DNA of 64,000 nt from Muricea muricata (lineage: Eukaryota > Cnidaria > Anthozoa > Malacalcyonacea > Plexauridae). The DNA lies in NCBI GenBank assembly GCA_963855995.1, contig OY979719.1, positions 4,278,001 to 4,342,000 on the forward strand. Direction: 5' to 3'. Below the pieces are notes generated by a model. The model had not been told where the DNA came from and did not search any database. It saw only the letters and a program-made list of their open reading frames with translations. The position numbers were made by a program, and so were the translations under genes. Positions 10,408 to 22,860 of the stretch are shown here, in pieces. Each line of letters begins with the position of its first letter. Positions within the stretch are counted from its first letter, which is position 1.

Positions 10408-13400
10408 ATGGCTAAGCTCCGATATTCTTCAGTTTTAATTATTTCTGTTTTTTCTGTATATACGGCGAGCAATTACAGGCCGGGCGAGGACAAATGTTTT
10501 TGCCAGGTAAGTGATTTAATGCTAGCATTTACTGTGCGGTATTCACGCCATGTAAACAAACACATTTGTGTGAAAGGTTACGTATTTTAAGAGGTCAAGC
10601 TGCATCTTTTTATGTGAAGATTCATCGTATTTTGAAAGTGAAATGCGACTGCGTTCAACAAAGCCACTTCTAGCAGCTGTGCCATCAGAAAGACGTGTCG
10701 TTTGTCACACAAATTGTGTTAAATAACACGTTTTCTCGTCCTTGTCCTAAGCAACGAATATCTGAAGCAGAATTCTTCCTTAGACCTGTAAATTGATAAT
10801 TTTATTGATTGGTTACGGTTATTAATTTTCTGCTAGCTTTTGGTATTGTAACATGTTAAGAATATTTAATAACGGTGTTTATTTTTGTTTGATTTCTACC
10901 AGTTAATCATTAACTAAACACAATTTTAAATGAAAAAGTCCAAAAGTGTTATTATTTATGGGGTGTAGTAAGTACCTTACAATATACAGCTGTTTTATTA
11001 AGGTTGTCTTTCCCTGGTGACCAAGGAATTACCTGTGTAGCAAGTAAATTTGCTGTCTTTAGTTGCCTCCTATATATGTGCCCTTCATGCTGTTTAAAAG
11101 AAATAATTCCAAGTTTCGAGGCGAAAATAACTGATAACCCATCGTCCCTTGTGCGCTTATATTTTACAGTTTATGAAGTATTTTCCATCAGAAATAGTGA
11201 AACATTGACCATGCTAAATTAGATTTATGCAAATTGTTCTGCTTGTTGATTTTTTAAACAATTAGCATATATTCTGAATTTACTGTTATTTTCAATTTTA
11301 AATTGCAAAATATTTAAGATTTGGTTTCTATTTTGAAATGTATGTTTGGTCATATTCATGTTAGGCATGAAATGTTTATAATAAGGCATTTTAATTATGA
11401 TTCTATACAAAGACCACTTGAGTAATTATAACTTTGTCCAATCAGATTTACACACATGGTTAAAGCTTTGATAGTTGCCAAGAAACAACAGCTATAAAGT
11501 AGCAATTATGGAAATTGAACAACTTATTGTTCTTTCTTTTACCAAGAAATATAATCTCAGGGTGTTAGTGAAAACTAATATACAATTATCATATATGTGA
11601 AAAAGATTTGATTTAATATTTACATTATGACTCTGTTTTGGCTGACCGAAATTGGTTAATTGTAGCTTCAAAGTAATCTGTGTTTAACATGGTATTTTTT
11701 ACTGTAGCTAATACCCTGAATGAGGGTTTACATGATCGAGTATTTCAACAGCAAAATTAATCTTCAGTATAATTAATGACCCACCTATGACCTATTAAAA
11801 TGATGGTATTGCAAATTAGCTTATTTTAGAAGTGATATCGCCGTTTTGCCACAATTGCGTGTCTCCTTTACTAAACAAAACATTTAAGGGAGCATTTTGT
11901 GTTAAAGGTTGGAAATGTAAGACGTTTGCAAACTGTTAGCATAAAAAAGATGGAAATTTAGATTTTTCAAGAAGGAAATTTGCAAATAGATTTTTGCTAT
12001 AATATTGACCATGTATTTATTACTGCATGACAAATTTATATCCTAACCCTACATGTAGCTAAACATGTATATTTGTGCTGTCTCAGGTCTATTTGTAACT
12101 TTTAAATTATTTCCTGGCCCTTAAATGTTACTACCATATCAAAAGCATGTCTGAAGGAGGTCAAGATGTAAGCTCTTAAGTCGGTACTATATTTAGAAAA
12201 AAAACTAGTGCTACATTCATATTAATCTGGCACTGCAGAGAATGAAAAATTTATTATCTCGACTCTTGAACAGGATTTCAATTGCATCTTTGGTTTTCTA
12301 GACTGCCCCACTACTGATTGAAATATCTCTGAGGATGGTTCTGGAATATTACTGTGCTAATTTTATGTTTTTTAGCTTACTGGCAAAGTTGAAGATTGTT
12401 GTTGTGATGTTGAGGCTGTAAATAGTTTAAATAAAGAAGTCTATCCAAGAATTTTAGAATTAGTACAACAAAATTATTTTAAATTTTACAAGGTAGGCAT
12501 ACCCAATTATTTTTCCATCAAAAATGTGCATTTCTTTAAAAAAACTTTTTGTTTTCTTGTTTCAGGTAAACCTTGGGAGATCATGCCCATTTTGGCCAGA
12601 TGATGGCCATTGTAGTTTGAAAGATTGTTCTGTGCAGACATGCAAAGAGGTAACCATAGCCTTCACTTGCAGATTAGTCTGCTTTGCAGGCTGTCTACCA
12701 CTCCAACCCCCCCCCCCCCTCCCCCCCCCAGGTGAAAAACTCAAACTAACCTTGTCAGTGTATGTAGCAAATACATGGAGAGCTATGCTATGTTTGCCAC
12801 ATAATGTTATGACTTTTTTTATTACTCCTGTAATACATTGAACTCACTTCCCAATGCTTAGTAACTTCCTGATCAAGGGCCTTCACTTGGAATTTTGGTT
12901 GTTACTTTATCATTTCAGGTGGTAAAAGAACATGTATATACCTTGTTTCTAACCTTGTCAGCACTTGCTTTTAATTTAGGAAGAGGTGCCAGAAGGTGTG
13001 AAAGGCCATCATTATTCTAAGGTACTGCATCATGTTCACTGCTGATAATCATCTAACAATAGTTACTTCAAACAATCAAACATGGTGCAATTAGACCACA
13101 ACCCATTTTTTGTGTGGAAATAATTAATTTTTGCTTAATCCTCCCCCCCCCCCCTCCCACGCCCTGCCTCCCCTAAAATTTAGTCACTTCAATGATCCCT
13201 TTGACTATGAAAAAGCTCTTTAAATACAACCCTTTGCCCTACCTGTCATGTCCATATTGAAATTGAATAAAATTTTCAGTAAGGCTGCACTATTCATATT
13301 TTTTCAATGGTTGATTAAAAATATATAACATTAATGTAATCTTTCTAAAAATTTTAAAGAAATTTAAACATAAACAATTAAACACTCAGAAGGAGAATAG

Positions 13401-16400
13401 TAAACCTCAAATATTAAAGGTAAATAATATGTGTTAAAATAAACTATTTTTAATGTATATATTATTAATTCATGGCATGGTTATAAAATCTGCAGGATGC
13501 ACACAGGATGTTTTTAGTCACCCAATAAATTTTGAAGACATTTTAGTTGGCTGATTAAACTTAAGCATTAATTTTTTTTATTTTGCATTGGCATGTGAAC
13601 AGATTAAAATTAGTCAAGTAAAATCATGTGGTGTACTCCTGAAGCTTTAGTAGTAATGTGGCAAGCATGTGATAAATAGAGATACGTGGGTGTGTGGAAA
13701 TACCAGATTTATTTTGAGTGTTGAACATGATATCTCATGATTGAGCGCAGAGAACAAGTGAGAAATATCATGTTCAACATGAGAAATAAACCTGGTATTT
13801 CCAAGCACCCATGTATTTTTCAGTTTATTATATAAACTACAGTTTTTCCACCAATATAAGTGTCCAGAAGCTATGATTGGTGATTGTTTGAAAAGAGATA
13901 ATTTGCACATGTGAAATTATCATAAATAATCTCTCATGTGAGATTATCAGTTTTATCAGTGCGCGAAATCCTTTTAAAGCACTGTGCTTTATACAATAAA
14001 TTATGTTAATACAGGAACAATCAAAGAAATGTGATGGAGACAACTCCACTCTTGGAGATGTGAATATTCATTTGAGGTAAGTTATGCTTTTTATGACTAG
14101 TTGCAATTTTGTAAATTGTGCACATTAAGTTGATTCAGCTAAAAGAATGTCATTTACTCTAGTGAGGCAGATAAGCAAGCATTTGAAACATGGCAGCAGT
14201 ACGATGATGCTGAGAACAGTTTTTGTGAACCAGAAGGTTGGTAGAGTCACAGGTTAGGTAGAGCGTACTGTGAAGTTCAACTTTTCATCAGGGCCGCGCT
14301 AGAACCTGAATTAGGGGGTGTAGATTCACGTAGTCAGGATCTGCCCGACTAGCTTCTCTAAAATCAGTTGTTATTAGAGTTGATTTCAAAAGAAATTAGT
14401 TGGATGACATCTGAGTATATGAACATGCCATTCCTAGCACCGTTCCCGCTTCTCATTAATTTTTGCTTATCATTGGCCTAGACCACTATAAATATAGGTT
14501 TTCTTACCCCTAAACTGATCAATATGGCACCTTAAAATTGTCAGGGGAGGCCTATAGCACACCAGCTAAGCTAGAAAAAGTTAAACTGCTTTATGTTTTG
14601 ATGTAGGGTGCACATAGAACATAAAGCATACTATTAGGTTTTCAATCAGGATAGCATTTGCCCATTGCTGACCTACATAAGTTGAGATGGCTGAAAATCA
14701 TTCTCAGAGAATGTTGATTCTGATGAGGACAGGTCACTCTAAGTGATACAGATCTCCAGTCTGTGTAAATGAAATGAACTTAATTAATTATTAGCCTTAA
14801 TATTAATTTTCTTCCTCAACTTCTTTTGTAATAGATGAGTTATCTGCTGACTCAAAGTACGTCAATTTATTGTTGAATCCAGAGCGTTTCACAAACTACA
14901 AAGGTGATTCGGCTAACAGAGTTTGGTACAGCATCTATAAAGAAAATTGTTTCAAGTAAGTTTAAAATCAATTCTAACTTCATAGCTACCTGTGGGATTG
15001 AAATTCTAATGCTGATTTATGAGCTTTTGAGTGAGTTAAAATTTGCTAAAAATGGCCTTTACAGTGTACATTTTTGTACAATGCAATGACACGTAAATAT
15101 TTTAGAGTCCCAAATCCATACACTGAGAAATATGAGGCATCATCCATGTTGAATCGTAAGTTCTGTTTTTTTATATATGACTAATATTTTTCAAATTATG
15201 AAATTGTTGTTTAAGCAATACTATTTCTTCCTAGAAATGTGCTTAGAGAAAAGAGTTTTCTATCGTGTCATTTCTGGATTGCATGCAAGCATTAACACTC
15301 ATCTTTCAGCGCAGTATTTGTTTAAAGGTACATTAACAGAATTGATCATATAATTATTATTTATAGTAGAATCATGGTAGTATACTATTGCAAATGCTGT
15401 CGTGGCTACTCTATTCTTTATCTATTCCTCGATAGATGGCGAGTTGAGAAAGAATAATTGAGATTTTTTTTATAAATTACTAAACTCGCTCTCGATTTCG
15501 TTGAGATTATATTTGATTTGGGCTTTGACCTCGCCAACTATCATCTCATAAATATGTCAAGCTCATAATCGAATTGTTAATTTGTGAACTGCGATGAAAA
15601 TGGTGAATTTCATTCATCAACTAAATTTTTCTCCAAAAGTCTAAAGTACGTGGAAATTGCTATATGAATGTTACATATGAAATGTTACATTTCTTGATGA
15701 AAATGATCATTTTGAGCTGTAACAAGAGCTTTTAGTTTAACCCAAAACATTATAAGTTTGCTATCCATTCACTCATTCCATGAGTGTGAAATAAATTCCC
15801 TTGTGTTACAAAGTTTTGAATTTTAAAAGGTAATGGATTTATGAAACCTCGATGGGCTCCAAATGTAGATGAATTCAAGAAAAGATTTGATCCTGAGAGG
15901 ACAAAAGGACAAGGTAGGTTTGTTTCACCCATGAAACTTTAGGAAAACCGACACTGTATTTTATAAAGAATCCATGACATTTAGTACCGTAAAGTAATTG
16001 ATTATAATGGTCGCTAAGTCATTAAGAAAATAGTTAATATAATATTTCTTTTGGCTGAAATTGTATTATTTTACATTATCAAGGTCCAAGTTGGCTGAAA
16101 AACATTTACTTTCTGTATCTACTGGTGTGGAGAGCCGTAGTAAAAGCAGGACCATATTGGAAACAGGAGGGCTTTTTTACTGGAAATGTCACAGAAGATA
16201 CCATCGTGAAGAAATACGTTTCTGAATTGTTATTACAGTCCAGGTGACCACTGCTGTAATCGTAATTTTGCCCAGATCGAATTTTAGTCTATAATGAAAA
16301 TTGTCCATCAGAATTGGACATTTCAATGAACGCCTACTGCTCTCTTCCCGACGGAGTACCATCGCTCTAAACGTCGAAGAACGCACTGTACATATCTTTC

Positions 16401-17925
16401 GCGTACTTTTGAGTACACTACCTACAATGATAACGTTAACCCCGAGATAAATAAGGACTTATTTATCTCGGGGACACTATTTCAATAAAAATGTAATAAA
16501 TATTATCCAAATTGCTTCGAAGATTGTTATCTATAAGCCCAAATAAAACCATTGATATGTCCCTTTAAAACATTTTCTTTCTTTTCTACGAAAACTGACT
16601 GCTCTCTCTTATGTTCAGAAGTTGTCCAAGTACATTTGATGAAACTATCATGTTCACAGACCCAGTGAAATCAAGAGGTCTCAAGGTATCTTGAAACATG
16701 TAGAAGTTTGATTTTAATTTCTTAATGCACGTATATTTCCTTCCGATGGTTTCAGTATTGATGCATGCATTGGCTTTTTAGGAGGAATTTCGGAAGAAAT
16801 TTCGAAACATCACGAGAATAATGGACTGTGTTGGCTGCCAGAAATGCAGGCTGTGGGGCAAGGTCCAGGTAAAACTGTTCCTCCGATATTTAAGTTGCTA
16901 ACCAGGAACCCATTGTTGAAGCACGTTTAGCTTAAACCGTGGATAATTCCAAAATATCAAACAACGCTATTTATCAAATACAAATCGTCAAAATTTCTTA
17001 TAATGGTGAGAATTACAATCTGATACAAAAGTCGCTGAGAAAGTGATCTGAAATTGACACAAATGATAATAGAAACAAGTATGGTGGCGAGTAAATCGAG
17101 AATACGTGGCTAATATATACGTGCTACCTAACAAAGTGTGACCCTAGGTAGCCCAAAACTCGGTGTTTTGTTACTTTTGTATAAATTCAAGCATCCATTC
17201 AGTTTCGAATATTGCGGTCTGTGGCGTAGCGATGGTTGCGTAAATGGACGCTTGAATTTATACCATAGGATTTATACAAAACACCGAGTTTTGGGCTACC
17301 TAGGGTGTGACTATAATAACGACTTTCGTTGTCTCAAAACTGATACTGTGAGTACTTCAAAAATGATAATTCTACTATAGAATCATCTTTGTGTCTGTTA
17401 AGTTTTTGTATCAAATATTGGAGAATCGCAGATCCTAAGACACCGTTTACACGGTACCGGATTCGTATGGTCGCGACATTGAGTTCGGGCAGTTTCCTTT
17501 CATATTTGCTCTTACCACTTTTTCGTATGATGTGTTGTCATTACATTTTATAATATCTATTTTGGTATCGTGACCATGCGAATCCGATACTTTGTAATAG
17601 GCGTCTGAGACGCCCCCCCCCCCAATCTGTTTGTTGACGACCCCTAAACCGGTCTTAATAGAATCACATTTTCGCTCCGCACTACTATTGAAGTTTCATT
17701 TCCTTTGTTTATTTTCATTCCTGTTTTAATTTCATTCCTATTTAGACGCAAGGCATTGGGACTGCGCTCAAGATCTTATTCTCTAGCAACCAGTTCGAAG
17801 ATGAAGCAGTAAAGCCATCGTTTCGTTTGAAGCGAAGTGAGATTGTAGCTCTGTTTAACGCCCTCGGAAGATACTCGAGTAGCATTCATTATGTACAGGT
17901 TTTTCGTTCGCTTACCCGGAGATGA
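10408..17925 (+). CDS. ERO1: ERO1, endoplasmic reticulum oxidoreductin (thiol oxidase)
   Basis: FAD-dependent ER oxidase that re-oxidises protein disulfide isomerase for disulfide bond formation. Fourteen exons: 10408-10506, 12376-12492, 12566-12649, 12980-13021, 14015-14076, 14163-14236, 14835-14955, 15106-15155, 15235-15327, 15830-15913, 16084-16243, 16619-16685, 16782-16868, 17746-17925. The phases join to 439 residues, close to the family's usual length. Exon 1 encodes a hydrophobic signal peptide. CFCQ, CCCDVE and CPFW precede the shuttle cysteines C-x4-C-x4-C ([11 protein letters not shown]). [10 protein letters not shown] and [12 protein letters not shown] are family motifs. The inner active site CVGCQKCR falls at about residues 367-374. 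The last exon reads through a weak internal GT to a TGA, giving an end that aligns in length with other ERO1 proteins. The short exon at 12980-13021 is the least certain. Confidence 0.94.
13684..13816. repeat. Hairpin in ERO1 intron
   Basis: Arms of about 55 bp share GGAAATACCAG and GTTGAACATGATAT blocks with their reverse complements, around a short loop near 13750. No coding content is seen. Confidence 0.7.
16440..16476. repeat. Perfect short hairpin in ERO1 intron
   Basis: CCCCGAGATAAATAAG and its exact reverse complement are separated by about 3 bases. The stem is strong and compact, in the intron between exons 11 and 12. Confidence 0.75.
17137..17310. repeat. Palindromic MITE-like element in ERO1 intron
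   Basis: Two arms of roughly 60-70 bp start with (ACA)CCCTAGGTAGCCC and its inverse and continue through CCAAAACTCGGTGTTTTG, separated by about 40 bases. It lies between ERO1 exons 13 and 14. Confidence 0.75.
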
Positions 17926-17936
17926 ACTTAATAATA

Positions 17937-18870
17937 CAATGAAACCTCGCATAAAAGAACCAGTTAATTTTAAGTAGGTTCTGTATATATAACTGTTACT
18001 TAGCAAGAAATCAGGCCAACGTGGTTCTTAAAGGAAAATGGCAACATATTTTCTTATCGGCTTATTTGTAAAAAGCTTTGAAGTCATTGTAAAATCCGTT
18101 GTTATTTTTTTGGCAACATACTCCGATTCTGAAATATTGAAGGACAAATAACACTAGCCATCCACCATCTTGTTTTATAATTAGGTCAATTTTAATGACG
18201 TCACAACCTGGGTAGACAGTATAAAACTTGCTCTCAATTATTTGAATTTGAATGAAAATTTCTTGAACACTTCGCTTTTGCTATACATACAAACTTGGTT
18301 ATTACTTCTTCAAGAGACAAAATAATTATCTAGGTTGTGACGTCATGGACTTTTTGAATATCCAAAATGGCGGATGACTAGTGACTTTGTCCTTTTTTGT
18401 CCTTCAGCATTTCATAAACTAAGCACGTTGTCAAAAAATTAACAACAGTTGTTACGGTTACCTTAAAGGTTCTTATCAATAGGCCGGTAAAAAATATATT
18501 GCTCTTTCCCTTTAATAACTGGCAGTGGCGAAGCCAGCCCAACATTTGGTCATGCAAATGCAATGCTTATAGACCATAAAGGAATCAATTTCTAAAGAAA
18601 TGAATGAGAATGATTTAAATTTGCATTGCATGACCAAATTGTCGGGCTGGCTTCGCTGCTGATAACTGGCTCTTATTTGCATTCAAAAACAGTTGTTATT
18701 TTGATAAATTAAATGCGTACAGATGTGGATTATTACTAGCATGCAAGGTATCAATATTTCGTTCGTTTTCTCTATAGTACCTCCTTACTAATTATTGCTC
18801 AAAGTTTAAAATTTCAGACTAGTAGTTTTTAACCGACTGGTTCTTTTATGTAGGGTTCTAGGTTTTACTG
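17937..18870. mobile_element. pogo/Tc1-like foldback element with TA target duplication
   Basis: The ends are CAATGAAACCT and the inverse of CAGTAAAACCT, each flanked by TA. Inward, both halves share inverted blocks (AAAAGAACCAGT; a CTTATCGGC-like block; TGACGTCACAACCT). No transposase is present, so it is non-autonomous. It begins 11 bp after the ERO1 stop codon, so the ERO1 3' UTR probably lies in or is replaced by this element. A hAT-like MITE is nested inside at 18523-18661. Confidence 0.75.
18523..18661. mobile_element. hAT-like MITE with perfect 8-bp TSD
   Basis: A 139-bp palindromic insertion with termini CAGTGGCGAAGCCAGCCC and the inverse of CAGCAGCGAAGCCAGCCC, flanked on both sides by ATAACTGG (18515-18522 and 18662-18669). 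The 8-bp duplication and CAGNGGCG-type ends fit the hAT superfamily. It is nested in the larger TA-flanked foldback and is therefore younger than it. Confidence 0.88.
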
Positions 18871-19984
18871 TAATGCACGTTTTGGGTAAAGCTTCTAAGA
18901 TTTTAAGCTAAAGAAAATAGAGTGTGTACAAAATACAATATGTGATAGTAAACATGCTTATTTCATTAATCATTTTCCTGTTGAAAAATTAATGTAAATC
19001 TATAAATTTATTCAGAAAAATGCACTTATATATTTATTCAGAAAAATTGAGTTCTTGAATCTAATAGGGAGATATCTATATAAAAAAACAAGGTACCGGG
19101 TACCGGCACAAAAAAATGTGTTCCCTCTTTGATTTAATCTAACAGAAAAACTACGATAGTTATCACAACTAAATAAATCACGTCTTATCTAGGAAGGGCT
19201 AACTTAAATTTTGATATGTTATGATACAATTTTAGGCAACTTCAGCTGAGATATTGACATTTTGATTCCGACGAGCATGCGTTTACTTAATCATAAAAAA
19301 AGGCCAAAGGGTTAAAGGCACCTTGTCAAGCAGGAACCACCGCGTCGCCAAAGGAATGGGGTCGATAAACGTGCGATGAAACAAAAGCTTCGCGATGTTT
19401 ACATCTTTCTGGGATGTTCGTCAAATTTCATCCTCAGAATTTGACTTGATGTGGGAAATTTAAAAGAACCATCAACAACACTTAGAAATTCTATGAAAAT
19501 TCCTTTGAATTTTTTGTTAACGTGAATGTAATGCGAAATAATTACGAGGGTACTGAGATTAACCTAATACGCCATTTTCTGAAAATTTTTGACATTCTCA
19601 AAAACGCATGTTCGACTTTGAATATCAATATCTCTGCAGACATTACCTCAAAATCTTATTATAACATATCAAAATTTAAGTTAACCCTTCCTAAATAAGA
19701 TGTAATTCATTTAATCGTGATAACTATTCTAGTCTTATCCATGCTGCAAGTGTTCCAAAGAACAAATGAAGTGCACACCATTGTGCAAATGCAACTGCCC
19801 AGAGAGGAACTAACTAAAGAACGCGGTCAATGTGCTTGTATTTAGCCTTGTATGAGCACAGTTAATAAAATATATACATGGTTTGGAGACCAATCGAAAG
19901 CACCATATAGCCATTATCTATGTTGGGTAGGTAGGTTTGTGCGAAAATATGGGTCCTTATTCGGCAGTATCCATTGTATTTGCC
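18871..19984. other. Gene-free stretch
   Basis: AT-rich sequence with no domain-bearing reading frame. A Cys-rich open segment at 19733-19813 preceded by an AG was considered as an extra ERO1 exon and rejected. Confidence 0.5.
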
Positions 19985-22860
19985 AAGAGGTAATTGTAAA
20001 AACTTTCCTTCCTGTTTGTCCACATCGTTTTACTTTGGTTTTGACTGGATCGTCGACAGGCCAGTTCCAACTGTAAATTTAAACCTACCTCCACCTAAAT
20101 ATCTAGTCAAAACTGAGCGTGAAAGTAAGCAGCACCGCGAGGCTAAGGAGGCAAACGTTATTTGCCTAGTGTTTTTAACTAACTTTCAAGCAAATTTCCT
20201 TAACTTGACTGTTGGAACAGGCTTGAGGGGTTGGTGCATTGAAGCATTTCCCTTCGTTCAAGAAGACGACGAGAAGACTTCAAGGCACCACTAAACCACT
20301 AAACTGTAAAACTACAGTACACCGCACTGTACCAAATACATATTGCTGACTTCTTCCAAAAGCTTACGGTGAAAGCATCGATGTGCAAAGATGCGCAAGC
20401 ACTTCAGTGCCTTTATAGCAAGTGTTTTCTTTCCGGAAACTGCGGAAAGAGTGAAAGACGACAACGCTTACTAAATCAAAGCAGTGATGTCATGTTTTAT
20501 AAGTTGTTTAGTATGTTTAATGATCTTTTATGTAAGGTTTTTGCAGGAAGGGAAGTCGAAATAGCGAAATTAATAACTGCCATCTGTTTTGTCTTTCCTG
20601 GGGTCTTTCTTCTTGATCGAGCTTTATATGCCATTACGTTCAGTGTCCTTGATATAGGAGTCACTTATTTATGGCCTTGGGTTTGATTCCCAAACACTGA
20701 ATGGCAGTCCTTAGCTCTTTCAAGTAATACGAAAACATTGTAACAGAGGTATTACTTTGCCTGGCACTATATGAAAGCTGTGTAGGTAAATTAAAGCTTG
20801 TCCGATGGAAAATATACTATGGTTACAGGCTTGAGAAATTAAACAAAGAGTAGAAAATATGGTCTCGGGTTTAATTCCCGAACACTGAATAACAACAGTC
20901 CTTAGGCTTAGCTGTTTCAAATAATGAGATAGCATTTTAACAAGATGGCACTGTGTTATTGCTTTTTCTAGTCACTATGTCACAATGTAACTAAACACAC
21001 AAAATATTCTGTATAAGCCTTTACTGAGAACGCTGCCGATTCAGTTTCCATTATTTTGATAGTAAATTGTCAACGGTTTTTCATGGCTGCTCTTAGCATT
21101 CCCTACACTGGTAACCTTGTAGCTTGGCATTGCCTTCGATATCTTTGATGTAGGAGTCATTTAGTAATGGCCTTCGGTTTAATTCCCGAATACTGAATGA
21201 CAGTCTTTAGGTCTTTTAAGCATAGACAATCTAAGGAGTGGACTGGAAACGCAAGCTAAAGTTTACGCGACATCCGTGATACGCTTTACTTTGGAACCCT
21301 GTAACTTCACTTTAAATACATTCCAGGACTTCGTATTTACATATTTTAAACAAGAACAGAAATGTGAATGGAACTATCGACTTTCGAAACTTTTCAGGGA
21401 GATAAAAGAGGCGGAAAATCACCATTTAATGTTTCCGTAAACCTTTTTCAACAACAACAATGGTGACATTTCTGCAGTCAAAAAGAATGCAAACATTTAG
21501 CGTTGGGTTTTAGCTTTGTTATATCCATAAAGAATTTTAAAAGTCGATAGTTCCATAGAGATTGCCGTTCTTGTCTAAAATGTGTAAATAGAAAGTCCTG
21601 AAGTATATTTAAAGTGAAGTTACAGGGTTCCAAAGTATAGCATATCAGGCCGTATCACGGATGTCGCGTCAGCAACATTGACACTTTAGCTTGCGTTTCC
21701 AGTCCATTCTTTTGATTGTCTATGTTTTAAGTAATGAGAGATAACATTTTACCAGAGTCATTACTTTGCTAGGCCTAGTGATATACAAGCTGTGAGTGAA
21801 AGCGTGCTCAATAGAAAATATAGTATAAAGTAGCGTTACAGGCGTGACAAATTATTAGACTCAAGAACCTTATAAGTGTCGAGAATTCTTACTAAGCAGC
21901 CAGGAATAACCATTGGCAATTTACTGTCAAAACGTTTAAATTGGAAACTCAATCGGCAGTGTCCTCAGTTAGGCTTATAGAATATACTATGTGTTTAGTT
22001 ACATTGTGATGTACTGACTAAACAAAGCAATAACACAGTGCCCTCTTGTTGAAATGTTATCTCAACACTTGAAAGAGCTAAAGAATGCCATTCAGTGTTT
22101 GGGAATTAAACCCAAGGCCATAGATAAATGACTCCTATATCAAGGACACTGAACGTAATGGCATATAAAGCTCGATCAAGAAGAAAGGCCCACAAAAAGT
22201 CAAAACAGAAGATCGACTTCCCTTCTTGCAAAGGTCTTAAACATGGCCAAACAACTTAAAACACGACTGCTCGGCTTTGATTTAGTTAGCGTTACCGTCT
22301 TCAACTCTTTCCTTAAAAAAAATACTTGCTTTCAAGGTTTTAAATTGTTTGCGCATCTTCGCGCATCCATACTTGCACCGTAAGCTTTGGGAAGAAGTCC
22401 GCCATATGTAAAGGGAACAGTGTAGTGGTTTAGTCAGCTAAACCACTACACTGTAGTTGTAGTTTTACAGTGTGGTGGTTTAGTGGTGCCTTGAAGTCTT
22501 CTTGTCGTTATTTCTCATCGAAGACAACTTGTCTTCTTGAACGAAGGGAAGTAACGGCGAGAAGCCTTCAATGCACCAACCCAACAGGCCTGTCCCCAAC
22601 AGTCAACTTATGGAATTTGCTTAAATGTTAGTTAAAAACGTTAGGCCATAACGTTTGCCTCCTTGGCCTCGCGGTTCTGCCTAGTATTTTCCTGCACTCA
22701 ACGCCCAGCTTTGACATGAGTTTTGGATGGATCGTGGACCGGTTAGTCCAACTGAGTGAGTGAAGAATTAAGTTGTCAGTTGGACTTGGCCTGTCGACGA
22801 TCCACCCAAAATCAAAGTCGAACGATGTGGACAATCAGGAAGACAGTTACCTTTACCTCT
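19985..22860. repeat. 2.9-kb foldback: very long imperfect inverted repeat
   Basis: Two arms of about 1.4 kb are reverse complements around an axis near 21,450. Matching blocks include 20,015-20,080 with 22,770-22,840 (TTGTCCACATCGTT; GATCGTCGACAGGCCA), 20,380-20,700 with 22,080-22,380, and 21,225-21,420 with 21,520-21,722 (ACTGGAAACGCAAGCTAAAG; GTTCCAAAG). The left arm itself carries three copies of a TTTGATTCCC-type unit (about 20,671, 20,862, 21,172). No transposase is seen. The outer limits are approximate and no target duplication was found. Confidence 0.82.

Noticed and set aside
13370..13421. Possible extra ERO1 exon between 13021 and 14015
   Set aside because: An AAAG acceptor and GTAAAT donor exist, but the Lys/Asn-rich peptide is not needed for alignment and the acceptor is poor.
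19733..19813. Cys-rich segment (eight Cys in 26 codons) after an AG, phase-compatible with ERO1 exon 14
   Set aside because: It would require the weak donor GTTTTT at 17899. Reading through to the TGA at 17923 gives a C terminus that aligns with other ERO1 proteins without an extra exon.
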